NCBI RefSeq assembly: GCF_002261265.1
Contig: NZ_NEVK01000008.1
Span: forward strand, 682,001-746,000
Direction of reading: 5' to 3'
From: Bordetella genomosp. 7
GTDB taxonomy: Bacteria; Pseudomonadota; Gammaproteobacteria; Burkholderiales; Burkholderiaceae_B
Length of the DNA stretch: 64,000 nucleotides
The translations under genes and the position numbers were made by a program. The notes below the pieces were generated by a model, which did no database searches, was not told the DNA's origin, and saw only the letters and a program-made list of their open reading frames with translations. Of the stretch, positions 1 through 8,273 are shown in pieces. Every line of letters begins with the position of its first letter. Positions within the stretch are counted from its first letter, which is position 1.

Positions 1-901
1 CGGCGTCCTGGCCGAAATCGCGTCGCTGGCCCAGCCAGTGCGTCGTGATGTCCAGCGGCCTGGCGGGCGTTTTCACGTCTTCGATATAGGTCACCAGCGG
101 AAAGCGCCGCAGCTTTACGTCGGGGCGCGGCACGGCCGAGATCAGGCTGCGCGTATAGGGATGGTCGGGGTCGCCGAGAATTTTGCCGGTGGGCCCCTGC
201 TCGACCAGCTTGCCTCGGTACAGCACCGCCACGCGGTCGGTCACGTCGGCGATCACGCCCATGTCGTGCGTGATGATGATCATCCCCACCTGCTTTTCTT
301 TGCAGAGCTTGCGCAGCAGCTCGAGAATCTGCGCCTGGATGGAAACATCGAGCGCCGTGGTGGGCTCGTCTGCAATGATGACCTCGGGCTCGCAGCACAG
401 CGCCAGCGCAATGACGACACGCTGCCGCATGCCGCCCGAGAACTGGTGCGGATACTGCTTGACGCGCAGTTCCGGTTCGTCGATGCCCACCTGGCGCAAC
501 AGTTCTACGGCGCGCTGCCGGGCTTGCGCCTCGTTCAGGTCCAGGTGCACCAGCATCGTTTCCACCAGCTGGTTTTCTACTGTCTGCAAGGGGTCCAGCG
601 ATGTCAGTGGATCCTGGAAGATCATGCCGATGCGGCGTCCGCGGACCTTGCGCTTTTCCCATTCGGGCAGCGCGTCGATGCGCTTGCCGTCCAGGTGGAC
701 TTCGCCGCCGGCTAGCCGCCCCGGGAACTCCAGCAAGCCCATGACGGCGTTGCCTATCGTGGATTTGCCGGCGCCCGATTCGCCTACGACGCCCAGGATC
801 TCGCCGCGATCGAGCGATAGCGTGACGCCGTCCACCGCGACCAGGCTGCCGCGGCGGCTGGCGAATTCGATGCGCATTTTTTCAATGTCGAGCAATGCCA
901 T
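1..901 (-). CDS. Dipeptide/oligopeptide ABC transporter ATP-binding protein, 3' end cut by window
   Basis: This is the cytoplasmic ATPase of a peptide importer of the Dpp/Opp class. The ATG at 899-901 opens a frame that stays open for 300 codons to the window edge. Visible motifs are Walker A GESGAGKST (residues 40-48), a Q-loop FQDP, the signature FSGGMRQR, Walker B IIADEPTTALD and the switch histidine in ITHD. The oligopeptide-transporter C-terminal motif HPYT follows. It lies 10 bp after the upstream permease, so it is the last visible gene of a binding protein-permease-permease-ATPase operon. The residues after the HPYT region read like a linker. The full protein could therefore be a fused double ATPase of about 600 residues, which is inference only. 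The transported peptide is unknown. Confidence 0.9.
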   Translation of the reverse strand, partial: MALLDIEKMRIEFASRRGSLVAVDGVTLSLDRGEILGVVGESGAGKSTIGNAVMGLLEFPGRLAGGEVHLDGKRIDALPEWEKRKVRGRRIGMIFQDPLTSLDPLQTVENQLVETMLVHLDLNEAQARQRAVELLRQVGIDEPELRVKQYPHQFSGGMRQRVVIALALCCEPEVIIADEPTTALDVSIQAQILELLRKLCKEKQVGMIIITHDMGVIADVTDRVAVLYRGKLVEQGPTGKILGDPDHPYTRSLISAVPRPDVKLRRFPLVTYIEDVKTPARPLDITTHWLGQRRDFGQDA

Positions 902-911
902 GGCGCGTCCC

Positions 912-1838
912 TCAGCGCAGCTTGGGGTTGAGCGCGTCGCGCAGCCAGTCGCCCAGCAGGTTCACAGACAGCACCAGCGCGACCAGGGCGATGCCCGGGA
1001 AAATCGAAATCCACCACATGCCCGAGAACAGGTAGCTGTTGCCGATGCGGATCAGCGTGCCCAGCGAAGGCGCGGTGGGCGGCACGCCCACGCCCAGGAA
1101 GGACAGTGTGGCTTCGGTGATGATGGCAATGGCCAGGTGGATGGTGGCGATCACCAGCACCGGGCCCATGACGTTGGGCAGGATGTGTCGCCGCAGTATG
1201 GTGAACGGCCTGATGCCGATCAGCTTGGCGGCCTGCACGTATTCTTTGTTGCGTTCCACCAGCGTGGAGCCGCGCACGGTGCGCGCGTACTGCACCCAGC
1301 CGGAAATGCCGATCGCGAAGATCAGCACATACAGGGCCAGGTCGTCGTGCATATCGCGCGGCAGCAGGCCGCGCGCGATGCCGTCGATCAGCAGCGCCAC
1401 CAGAATCGCCGGAAACGACAGCTGCACATCGGCAATGCGCATGATGACGCTGTCGACGCGCCCGCCTACATAGCCGCTGATCAGCCCCAGCGATACGCCC
1501 AGCAGCATCGAGAACAGCACGGACGCGAACCCCACGAACAACGATACGCGCGAGCCGTACAGAATGGCCGACAGTATGTCGCGGCCCTGGTCATCCGTGC
1601 CGAGCAGGAAGTCGGCATTGCCGTCGACGTGCCACACCGGCGGCGTGTTGGCATCCATGATGTTCAACGACGCCAGATCGAAGGGGTTGTGGGGCGCCAC
1701 GATGGGGGCGCACAGGGCGCCGGCCAGCATGACCAGCGTGACGATGGCCGAGATCACCGCGCTGGGTGTGCGCCGGAAGCTGTACCAAAGGTCGCTGTCG
1801 GCCGCGCGCGCGAACCACGGAGCTATGCGGGCAGTCAT
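912..1838 (-). CDS. Peptide ABC transporter inner-membrane permease, DppC-like
   Basis: This 308-residue inner-membrane permease should pair with the preceding DppB-like protein to form the translocation pore. I chose the ATG at 1838 (MTARIAPWF) because AAGGA sits just upstream; a longer frame reaches 1889 but would overlap the previous gene. The N-terminal segment with SAVISAIVTLVMLAGALCAP is one membrane helix. It is followed by a periplasmic loop and about five further helices. The BPD_transp_1 coupling loop is visible around EYVQAAKLIGIRP, the EAA-type motif that contacts the ATPase. The length and the N-terminal OppC-type extension are normal for the family. Specificity cannot be read from the sequence. 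Confidence 0.9.
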   Translation of the reverse strand: MTARIAPWFARAADSDLWYSFRRTPSAVISAIVTLVMLAGALCAPIVAPHNPFDLASLNIMDANTPPVWHVDGNADFLLGTDDQGRDILSAILYGSRVSLFVGFASVLFSMLLGVSLGLISGYVGGRVDSVIMRIADVQLSFPAILVALLIDGIARGLLPRDMHDDLALYVLIFAIGISGWVQYARTVRGSTLVERNKEYVQAAKLIGIRPFTILRRHILPNVMGPVLVIATIHLAIAIITEATLSFLGVGVPPTAPSLGTLIRIGNSYLFSGMWWISIFPGIALVALVLSVNLLGDWLRDALNPKLR

Positions 1839-1848
1839 AAGAAATCCT

Positions 1849-2820
1849 TCACTTGCTCTGCACGCGCAGGCGCGGGTCGACCACCACATACAGGATGTCG
1901 ACGATAAGGTTGATCACAACGAAAAAGAATGCGGTCAGCACAAGGTATGCAGCCATGACCGGAATATCGACGGTGCTGATGGCCTGGATGAACAGCAGGC
2001 CCATGCCGGGCCACTGGAACACGGTTTCGGTGATGATCGCAAACGCGATGATCGAGCCCAGCTGCAGGCCGGTAATGGTGATGACGGGCACCAGCGTGTT
2101 CTTCAAGGCATGCCGGAAATTGATCAGCCTTTCGGGCAGGCCGCGGGCGCGGGCAAACTTGATGAAATCGGACCGCAGGATTTCCAGCATTTCGGCGCGC
2201 ACCAGGCGCATGATCAGGGTCATCTGGAAAAGCGCCAGCGTGATCGCCGGCAAGATCAGCGCCGCAAGTCCGGATGGTGTGAGCAGCCCGGTGGTCCAGC
2301 CGCCGATGGAAATGACTTCGCCCCGCCCGAAACTGGGCAGCCAGCGCAGCTGCACGCTGAACACCAGGATCAACAGGATGCCGATCAGAAAGGTGGGCAG
2401 AGAAATGCCGGCCAGCGACAACGCCATGAAGGCGCGCGACAGTACGCCACGACGCTTCAGGGCCGTATAAATGCCCATTGGAATGCCGAATGCCAGCGCC
2501 ATCAGCGCCGATACAAACGACAGTTCCAGCGTGGCGGGCAGGCGCTGCTTGATCAAGTCGCTGACGGGCTGGCGCTGGCGGTACGACACGCCGAAATTGC
2601 CTTCGGCCGCGTTGCGCACGAAGCGCGCGTACTGCACGATGAACGGGTCGTTGAGCCCCAGGCTCTCGCGCAGCTGGGCGCGCTGCGCTTCGGTTGTATC
2701 CTGCCCCACCATACTGACGATGGGGTCGCCCACATAGCGGAACATGCCGAATGCGATCAGCGCGACGGTCAGCATGACCAGCACCGATTGCAGCAGGCGT
2801 TGCCCGATGAATCCAAGCAT
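1849..2820 (-). CDS. Peptide ABC transporter inner-membrane permease, DppB-like
   Basis: This 323-residue permease starts at an ATG with the typical DppB/OppB N terminus (MLGFIGQRLLQSVLVML). It has the family motif GLNDPFIVQYARFVRN in the first periplasmic stretch and about six membrane helices. The EAA-type coupling loop is at SDFIKFARARGLPE. The gene is preceded by two strong hairpins that separate it from the binding-protein gene, and it is followed after 10 bp by the DppC-like gene. Order and spacing make it one unit with its neighbours. The substrate is unknown; di- or oligopeptides are the family default, but some relatives import glutathione, nickel or opines. Confidence 0.91.
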   Translation of the reverse strand: MLGFIGQRLLQSVLVMLTVALIAFGMFRYVGDPIVSMVGQDTTEAQRAQLRESLGLNDPFIVQYARFVRNAAEGNFGVSYRQRQPVSDLIKQRLPATLELSFVSALMALAFGIPMGIYTALKRRGVLSRAFMALSLAGISLPTFLIGILLILVFSVQLRWLPSFGRGEVISIGGWTTGLLTPSGLAALILPAITLALFQMTLIMRLVRAEMLEILRSDFIKFARARGLPERLINFRHALKNTLVPVITITGLQLGSIIAFAIITETVFQWPGMGLLFIQAISTVDIPVMAAYLVLTAFFFVVINLIVDILYVVVDPRLRVQSK

Positions 2821-2880
2821 GGTTCAGTATCCTGGTGGAGGCCCGGCCACCATGCGGGCCGGACATGATTGCGTCAGCCG

Positions 2881-3001
2881 TGCATGCCCGCGCCCGGAGC
2901 CGCGCGGGCATGCAACGGATGAGGATCAGACGGCACGCGGCGACACCGGACTTGCCGGCCCGCCGGGGTGAACGTCATGAAAGGAAGCGCGCAGCGCTTC
3001 C
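2881..3001 (-). promoter_or_regulatory. Intercistronic hairpins between binding protein and permease genes
   Basis: Two perfect inverted repeats lie in the 203-bp gap between the binding-protein stop and the DppB start. One has 8-bp arms GGAAGCGC/GCGCTTCC at 2983-3001 with a 3-nt loop. The other has 13-bp arms at 2881-2893 and 2902-2914 with an 8-nt loop. Neither is followed by a long U-tract on the minus strand. They fit the usual device that protects the binding-protein mRNA or attenuates the downstream permease genes; that role is inferred. Confidence 0.6.
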
Positions 3002-3023
3002 TGCTCCGGGATGCGCAGCCGCA

Positions 3024-4628
3024 TCAGGGCATGACAACGTGGCGCAGGTCCAGCACGTCATCGGCGCGCTGCACGACTTGCAGGTTGTCTTTGATGCCCC
3101 ACGACATGGGTTGCTGGTGCAATGGCAGGTAGCCGTAGTCGTTGCGTACGATCTCGAAGGCTTCCTTGATCATCGCGTTGCGCTTGGCCTGGTCGGTTTC
3201 CACGCCGATCTTCGCGGTAAGTTCGTCGACCTTCGGATTGCAATAGCCGCCCAGGTTGAACTGCCCCGCTGCGGTCTTGCTGTCGCGGCACGCGGCCAGA
3301 TTCAACAGCACGTTGTGCGCGTCGGTCGAGCTTGGCGTCCAGCCCAGCATGTACATGCTGGTGTCGTTGCCCGCCTGCAGCAGGATCTTGCCGAAGTACT
3401 TGGACTTGGTCTGCGCCAGCAGATTGATCTTGATGCCTACGCGCGCCAGCATGCCCGCAACCGCCTGGCAGATCTTCTCGTCATTGACATAGCGGTCGTT
3501 GGGGCAGTCGAGCGTCACGGTAAAGCCGTCGGGATAGCCTGCGTCGGCCAGCAGCTTCTTGGCGCGGGCGGGGTCGGGCTTGTAGGGCGTGCCGTAGGAA
3601 TCGTCATAGCCGTTGACCGAGGTGGCAACCAGCGAACCCAGCGGCTTGGCCGCGTCGCGCATGATCTTCTTGTTGATGGCCTCGATGTCCACCGCCAGCA
3701 CCACGGCCTCGCGCACGCGGGCGTCCTTGAACGGATTCTTGCCCTTGATGTTCGAAAACAGCAGTTCGTCGCGATGCTGGTCCATGCCGATGAAAATGGC
3801 GCGCGCTTCGGGCTCGGTAAGCGGCTTTACGCCGGGCGCGTCTTCCAGGCGCTGCCAGTCCTGCACCGGCACCGGCTGCACGATGTCCATCTCGCCCGAG
3901 ATCAGCGCCGCCACGCGGGTGGCTTCCTGCGAGATGGGCTGGAACACGACTTCATCGACATTGGTCTTGATGTTCTTGTCCCAGTATCCGTCGAAACGCT
4001 TGAGCACGGTTTTGACATCGGGCTGCCGCTCGGCCAGCATGAACGGGCCGGTGCCGTTGGCATGCAGATTGGCGTAGTTGCCCTGGTTGTCGCCCTTGAC
4101 GTTGGTGGCCTCGGTGGTGTTGTTCTTCTCTGACCATGATTTGCTCATGATGTACAGGAAAGTCCACTCGCGCGGCAGAATGGGGTTGGGCGTCGGCGTG
4201 GTGACTTCGATGGTGTGGTCGTCGATTTTCTTGATATCGGACGCCTTGGCGCCATAGCCCTTCATGTCCGACCCGGGCGTCAGGCTGCGCTTCCACGAGA
4301 AGATCACATCGTCGGCCGTAAAGGGCGATCCGTCATGGAACTTCACGCCCTTGCGCAGCTTGAACACCCATTTGGTGGGCTCGGTGTTTTCCCAGCTTTC
4401 TGCCAGCAGCGGCGTCAGCTTCATGTCGCCGTCGTAGCCCGCCAGCGTTTCGTAGATATTGCCCTGGAAGCCCAGCGTGAACGTCTCGTTCAGGGCCATG
4501 GGGTCCATGGACGTGGCATCGCCCTGGTAGGCCCAGCGCAGCGTCTTGGCGTGCGCCGTGCCAACCAGCATGACACCGCATACCGCCAATGCCAGCGCCG
4601 ATTTCTTGATGAATGGTGTGATACGCAT
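3024..4628 (-). CDS. Periplasmic peptide-binding protein of ABC transporter (SBP_bac_5 family)
   Basis: This 534-residue protein begins with a Sec signal peptide (MRITPFIKKSALALAVCGVM, cleavage near AHA-KTLRW). It continues as a family 5 solute-binding protein, the DppA/OppA class. Typical features are TLRWAYQGDATSMDP at the mature N terminus and KWVFKLRKGVKFHDGSPFTADDV about 90 residues in. A run near residue 330 (ARVREAVVLAVD) matches the conserved helix of this family. The length is normal (about 530). It is the first gene of the operon and should set substrate specificity. Its promoter and long leader are described separately. Confidence 0.93.
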   Translation of the reverse strand: MRITPFIKKSALALAVCGVMLVGTAHAKTLRWAYQGDATSMDPMALNETFTLGFQGNIYETLAGYDGDMKLTPLLAESWENTEPTKWVFKLRKGVKFHDGSPFTADDVIFSWKRSLTPGSDMKGYGAKASDIKKIDDHTIEVTTPTPNPILPREWTFLYIMSKSWSEKNNTTEATNVKGDNQGNYANLHANGTGPFMLAERQPDVKTVLKRFDGYWDKNIKTNVDEVVFQPISQEATRVAALISGEMDIVQPVPVQDWQRLEDAPGVKPLTEPEARAIFIGMDQHRDELLFSNIKGKNPFKDARVREAVVLAVDIEAINKKIMRDAAKPLGSLVATSVNGYDDSYGTPYKPDPARAKKLLADAGYPDGFTVTLDCPNDRYVNDEKICQAVAGMLARVGIKINLLAQTKSKYFGKILLQAGNDTSMYMLGWTPSSTDAHNVLLNLAACRDSKTAAGQFNLGGYCNPKVDELTAKIGVETDQAKRNAMIKEAFEIVRNDYGYLPLHQQPMSWGIKDNLQVVQRADDVLDLRHVVMP

Positions 4629-4882
4629 AGCCCTTCTTGCTCCGTGTAGTGCGCGGGATCGCGCGACAGAAGTGACAGGGCCCCCGCCCCTTTTCTTTTG
4701 GACCAGGCCGGGGGCTCGGCGTGCTGCTTACGACAATGCGAGGTGTTGCGGCTGACGGCGCGTGATCGCGCGCGCTTGTGCGAGCGCGGGGGTAGCGGTC
4801 ATTGCAGCGGACTTCGGATTCACGATTGGCCGACCTCGGTAATTCTCGTTGGGGCGGATGACCGTCCCAATGTAGATCGAAT

Positions 4883-4910
4883 CTTATAGAGGCAGTGATT
4901 TAAGCGTCAA
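4883..4910 (-). promoter_or_regulatory. Probable sigma-70 promoter of the peptide transporter operon
   Basis: On the minus strand TTGACG (4905-4910) is followed after 16 bp by TATAAG (4883-4888), close to the sigma-70 consensus. It is the best promoter in the 355-bp gap 4629-4983 between the GTPase gene and the binding-protein gene. Transcription from here would give a leader of roughly 245 nt before the ATG at 4628. I see no recognisable riboswitch or gene in that leader, only GC-rich sequence with imperfect hairpins. Confidence 0.55.
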
Positions 4911-4983
4911 TCGTTTTGACTTGGGGTTAGTACTTGGTTGCGGGCGGTGAAAAACACTGCCGGAAAGCAATGTAGGACGCGTC

Positions 4984-6396
4984 TTACGAACCTTGGGCGC
5001 CGGCGGCAGGCTGGCCTTCAGGCACATCGTCGGCCAGGATACGGGCCAGTTCGGCGACCACATGCTTGCGCCGCTCGTCGTCTTCGTAGCCCTTGGCCAG
5101 GGCCGACCATTGCGGACGGCTGCGGGCTTCGCGCAGGGGCTCGGGCAGGCGGCCCGACCGCCACTGGGCGTCGGCCGGCTGGCCCAGGCGCAGCGGATCG
5201 CGCGCAGCGTGGCCGCGGCGTTCCAGGGCATGGACGAGCTGACGTTGCCGCAGGGCAAGCAGGCGCAGCACCGCGTCATCGACCGTGATCTCGCGGTAGC
5301 CGCGCAACCTGCCCAGGATGCGCCCCCCGAAGCGCTCTACCCCTTGCCATAACCCGCCCGCGGCTGCGCCGATCAGCATGCCGGTGCCCAGGCTCAGCCC
5401 GGCGCTGAACAGGTCGACCGCCGCGCCCGCCATGGCGCCGGCGGCCATGCCGGTGCCCAGCTGTATGCCCATGTCTTTCAGGGCCTGTGGATGGAACAGG
5501 TCCATGCCCCAGCGCGTGCCTTCGAGCGGCAGTGTGTCGTCTGCATAATCGCTGCGGCGGAAGTTATACAGCGCGAGCAGCGCATCGACGCAGGCCTGCT
5601 CGCGCTTGCGGACCTGGTCGCGCAGCGTGGCGGCGTGGGCCTGCAGCGCCGCGTCGTCGGCGGGGCTTGCCAGCCGAAGCGCGGCCACATCGACCAGCAG
5701 GTCGGCGGCCAGCACCCAGGCGGCCAGGCTGCGTTCCCGGCGCTGGCGCGCCAGTTCATCGGCAAGGCGGTTCAGCGTGGCCGCATGGCGATCCAGCAGC
5801 ACGGCGAGCTTGGCGTACAACTGCCGGTCGCCGTCCAGCGGCGGCGCCACGGTGTCGAATTCCAGGGCCGCATGCAGGCCGAGCCGCGCCATGGCGTCGC
5901 GCCATTCATCGGCCCGGTGGCCGGGCGTGTTGACGAAATTCAGAACCGGCAGCAGCGGCCGTCCGCAGGCGGCCAGCAGCGCGAGTTCGTCGCGGTGCTT
6001 GCTCAACACGGGATCGCGCGCGTCGATGACGTACAGTGCGGCATCGCACTCGAGCATCTTGGCCAGCACACGCGCTTCTTGTTCGTAGCGGCGATGCGCC
6101 TCGGGCGAATCCAGGAAGCGGCGTATGCGCGCCGGCCCGTCGCTGCGCGTGCCAGGCTCGTCCAGGCGTTCCAGGTATTCGAGCAGCGCGATGCTGTCTT
6201 CCATGCCGGGTGTGTCGAACCATTCGAGCGCGGGCCTGCCATCGAGCTGCAGCCGCGCGCCTTCAACGTGGCGGGTGGTGCCGGGGCTGTCGGCGACTTC
6301 TCCGAACCTGCCGTCTCGCGTCAGCGTGCGCAACAGCGAGGTTTTGCCGGTGTTCGTGTGCCCGACGACGGCGACTCGGAGCATGGCGTCAGTCAT
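4984..6396 (-). CDS. GTPase with C-terminal DUF3482 domain
   Basis: This is a 470-residue P-loop GTPase. The G1 motif is GHTNTGKTS (residues 12-20) and G3 is DTPG (61-64). The expected G4 NKxD is not intact: the best candidate is NFVN, so nucleotide specificity may be relaxed. The C-terminal half has a glycine-rich, small-residue hydrophobic region (GMAAGAMAGAAVDLFSAG, then GAAAGGLW). Such a segment could insert into or bind membrane and is typical of the DUF3482 group. Its start overlaps the end of the DUF2868 gene by 8 bp. The two are co-transcribed and probably co-translated, which supports a joint membrane function that is not characterised. Confidence 0.82.
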   Translation of the reverse strand: MTDAMLRVAVVGHTNTGKTSLLRTLTRDGRFGEVADSPGTTRHVEGARLQLDGRPALEWFDTPGMEDSIALLEYLERLDEPGTRSDGPARIRRFLDSPEAHRRYEQEARVLAKMLECDAALYVIDARDPVLSKHRDELALLAACGRPLLPVLNFVNTPGHRADEWRDAMARLGLHAALEFDTVAPPLDGDRQLYAKLAVLLDRHAATLNRLADELARQRRERSLAAWVLAADLLVDVAALRLASPADDAALQAHAATLRDQVRKREQACVDALLALYNFRRSDYADDTLPLEGTRWGMDLFHPQALKDMGIQLGTGMAAGAMAGAAVDLFSAGLSLGTGMLIGAAAGGLWQGVERFGGRILGRLRGYREITVDDAVLRLLALRQRQLVHALERRGHAARDPLRLGQPADAQWRSGRLPEPLREARSRPQWSALAKGYEDDERRKHVVAELARILADDVPEGQPAAGAQGS

Positions 6397-7825
6397 GGCC
6401 TGTCTCCAGCCAGCGCAACGGTTCGTCAGTGTCGCGCACGATGGCTTGCGATGTCATGCCCGAGGCGGCCAGGCGATCGCGCCACACGTCCAGGCGCGCT
6501 TGGACGGCCGGCGGCAATGCGCTGGCGGCGGTGTACAGCCAGACTCGCGTCTGCCCGGCTTTTCCGGACAGCGCGGCGATAAGGTTGAGCGTGCCGCGGT
6601 CGGGAGTCTGGCGGGCGTCGCAGGCGATCAGCAGCCGCCGCGCGCCCGCGTGCGCCAACGCGTCAAGCAGGCGGTTGCGCTGTTCGCGGCTATCGAGATT
6701 GCCCGCGTCCTGCACGCCGGGCGGCAAGCCGACGGGCGGCCATGGAACGTCGGCCGGCAGTTCCAGCCCCACCAGCACCGGCATGTCTGCCAGATTGCCG
6801 ATATTGCCGGCGGCCACGCGCGGCTGATGCAGCGGATCGGCCGGACGGTCGATACCGGTGGACTGCACGGGCGGCACCAGACGGTCTCGCAGGGCGGCGT
6901 AGCCGGGCAGCGCGGCGTCGATGCGCAGGCCGCGCCGGGCCTGGCGCAGGCGCAGCAGGCACAGCGTGCAGGCCACCAGGCGCGGCAATACGCCATAGAT
7001 GGCAATCACGCCAATCAACCATATCGACCATTGCGCCTGCGCCACGGCGGGCAACACCTGGGTGTTGTCGCTGGCGCGCACGACATCGGCCGAGGGCATG
7101 GCAAAGCCAAACTGCGCCGGCAGCCAGCCCAATGCCCGCGTCAGGAAAATAAAGGCGTCGGGCTGCAGCAGCGTGGTGGCCCATACGAACCGATAGCTTG
7201 CGGTAGACAACAGCGCCAGCAGGGTGATCAGGGCCGCGGCCAGCGCGGCCAGCCACAGCCCATGGCTGATGGCGCCGAACAGCCAGCGCCGGGCCCCCGC
7301 CCGGCCAAGCAGGTTCAGCAGCGCCTGGGGCACCAGCGCGGCGTCCGGGCCGCGCGCCAGCTTGCGGGTGGCCCACAGCCACAGCCGGCCCAGCCCGGTG
7401 GCGCCGCCGGGCGGCAGCAGGAACGAGGCCAGCCACAGCACCAGGGTCAGCAGATGGATGCCCAGCAACGCCCCCAGGGCCCACAGTACATTGACGGGAC
7501 GGCTTCCATCGCCGAGCGCGCCGGCCGCCGAGGCCACGCCCGCGATGACGGCGGCCGCCAGCAGGCCCAGCAGGCTGTATACCGCCCCTTGCCGCCAGCG
7601 TGCTGCCAGGCCGTCGTGCCCTTCGCGCTGCGCCAGCAGGCGCGCCCGCATCAGGATGCGGGTTTCAAGCGTGCCGGGCGCGTTGCGGGCCTGCCGCACC
7701 GCGTCGGCGTCTTCCAGCGGGCCCCAGTGTTCTTCGCGCAGGCGGATGATCTCTGCCAGCCAGTGGGCCCGCCACGCCTGGGCTTGCCTGGACACCGGCG
7801 CGGCGCCAGGTGCTGGGGTCGCCAT
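6389..7825 (-). CDS. DUF2868 multi-span membrane protein
   Basis: This 478-residue protein has a soluble N-terminal region rich in Arg/Glu (about 1-70). Four or five hydrophobic segments follow between about residues 70 and 290 (for example VYSLLGLLAAAVIAGVASAA). The C-terminal soluble domain is about 180 residues long. This layout matches DUF2868 proteins, which are usually encoded beside a DUF3482 GTPase, as here. The stop codon lies inside the start of the GTPase gene. The biochemical function is unknown. A membrane partner or anchor for the GTPase is the simplest reading, by inference only. Confidence 0.78.
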   Translation of the reverse strand: MATPAPGAAPVSRQAQAWRAHWLAEIIRLREEHWGPLEDADAVRQARNAPGTLETRILMRARLLAQREGHDGLAARWRQGAVYSLLGLLAAAVIAGVASAAGALGDGSRPVNVLWALGALLGIHLLTLVLWLASFLLPPGGATGLGRLWLWATRKLARGPDAALVPQALLNLLGRAGARRWLFGAISHGLWLAALAAALITLLALLSTASYRFVWATTLLQPDAFIFLTRALGWLPAQFGFAMPSADVVRASDNTQVLPAVAQAQWSIWLIGVIAIYGVLPRLVACTLCLLRLRQARRGLRIDAALPGYAALRDRLVPPVQSTGIDRPADPLHQPRVAAGNIGNLADMPVLVGLELPADVPWPPVGLPPGVQDAGNLDSREQRNRLLDALAHAGARRLLIACDARQTPDRGTLNLIAALSGKAGQTRVWLYTAASALPPAVQARLDVWRDRLAASGMTSQAIVRDTDEPLRWLETGHD

Positions 7826-8200
7826 TCAGCCGGCGTGACGCGAATCGGCGGGCGGCGTGCCGAACCAGTCCTGCAGCTTGCGGCTGGCCTGCTGCTTGAC
7901 GTCGTCGTTGATGTAGAAGGCCACCGTGGCCAGCGCCGCAGTCATGACGCTGAGGTCGTCGGTATAGCCCACCAGGGGGGCCAGGTCCGGAATGGCGTCC
8001 AGCGGCAGCACGAAGTAGCCCAGGGCGCCATAAATGACACGCCGCGCCCATTTGGGCGTGCCCGGGTTCTGTACGGCGTAGTACAGCCAGAGGGCTTTTT
8101 CCACGACCTGACGGCCTGCGGCCGACGCATGGCGTGTCGCCTTGCGCCAGAAGCGGTTGTCGGAATAGGCCTGTTCGTGGAAGGGAGTGGCTATTGGCAT
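7826..8200 (-). CDS. YkvA family (DUF1232) small membrane protein
   Basis: This is a 124-residue protein. The centre holds the DUF1232 hallmark YFVLPLDAIPDLAPLVGYTDDL, followed by a hydrophobic segment (SVMTAALATVAFYI). It probably has one or two membrane-associated helices. The stop codon directly abuts the DUF2868 ATG with no spacer, so it is the first gene of a three-gene unit with the DUF2868 and DUF3482 genes. Members of this family are widespread and of unknown function. The length is normal for the family. Confidence 0.82.
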   Translation of the reverse strand: MPIATPFHEQAYSDNRFWRKATRHASAAGRQVVEKALWLYYAVQNPGTPKWARRVIYGALGYFVLPLDAIPDLAPLVGYTDDLSVMTAALATVAFYINDDVKQQASRKLQDWFGTPPADSRHAG

Positions 8201-8273
8201 GGTACGTCGGGCGCAACGCCCGGTATGTCACGGTCAATGGCCCATTGTAGACCCCCCGGGGCCGGATGCGGGA

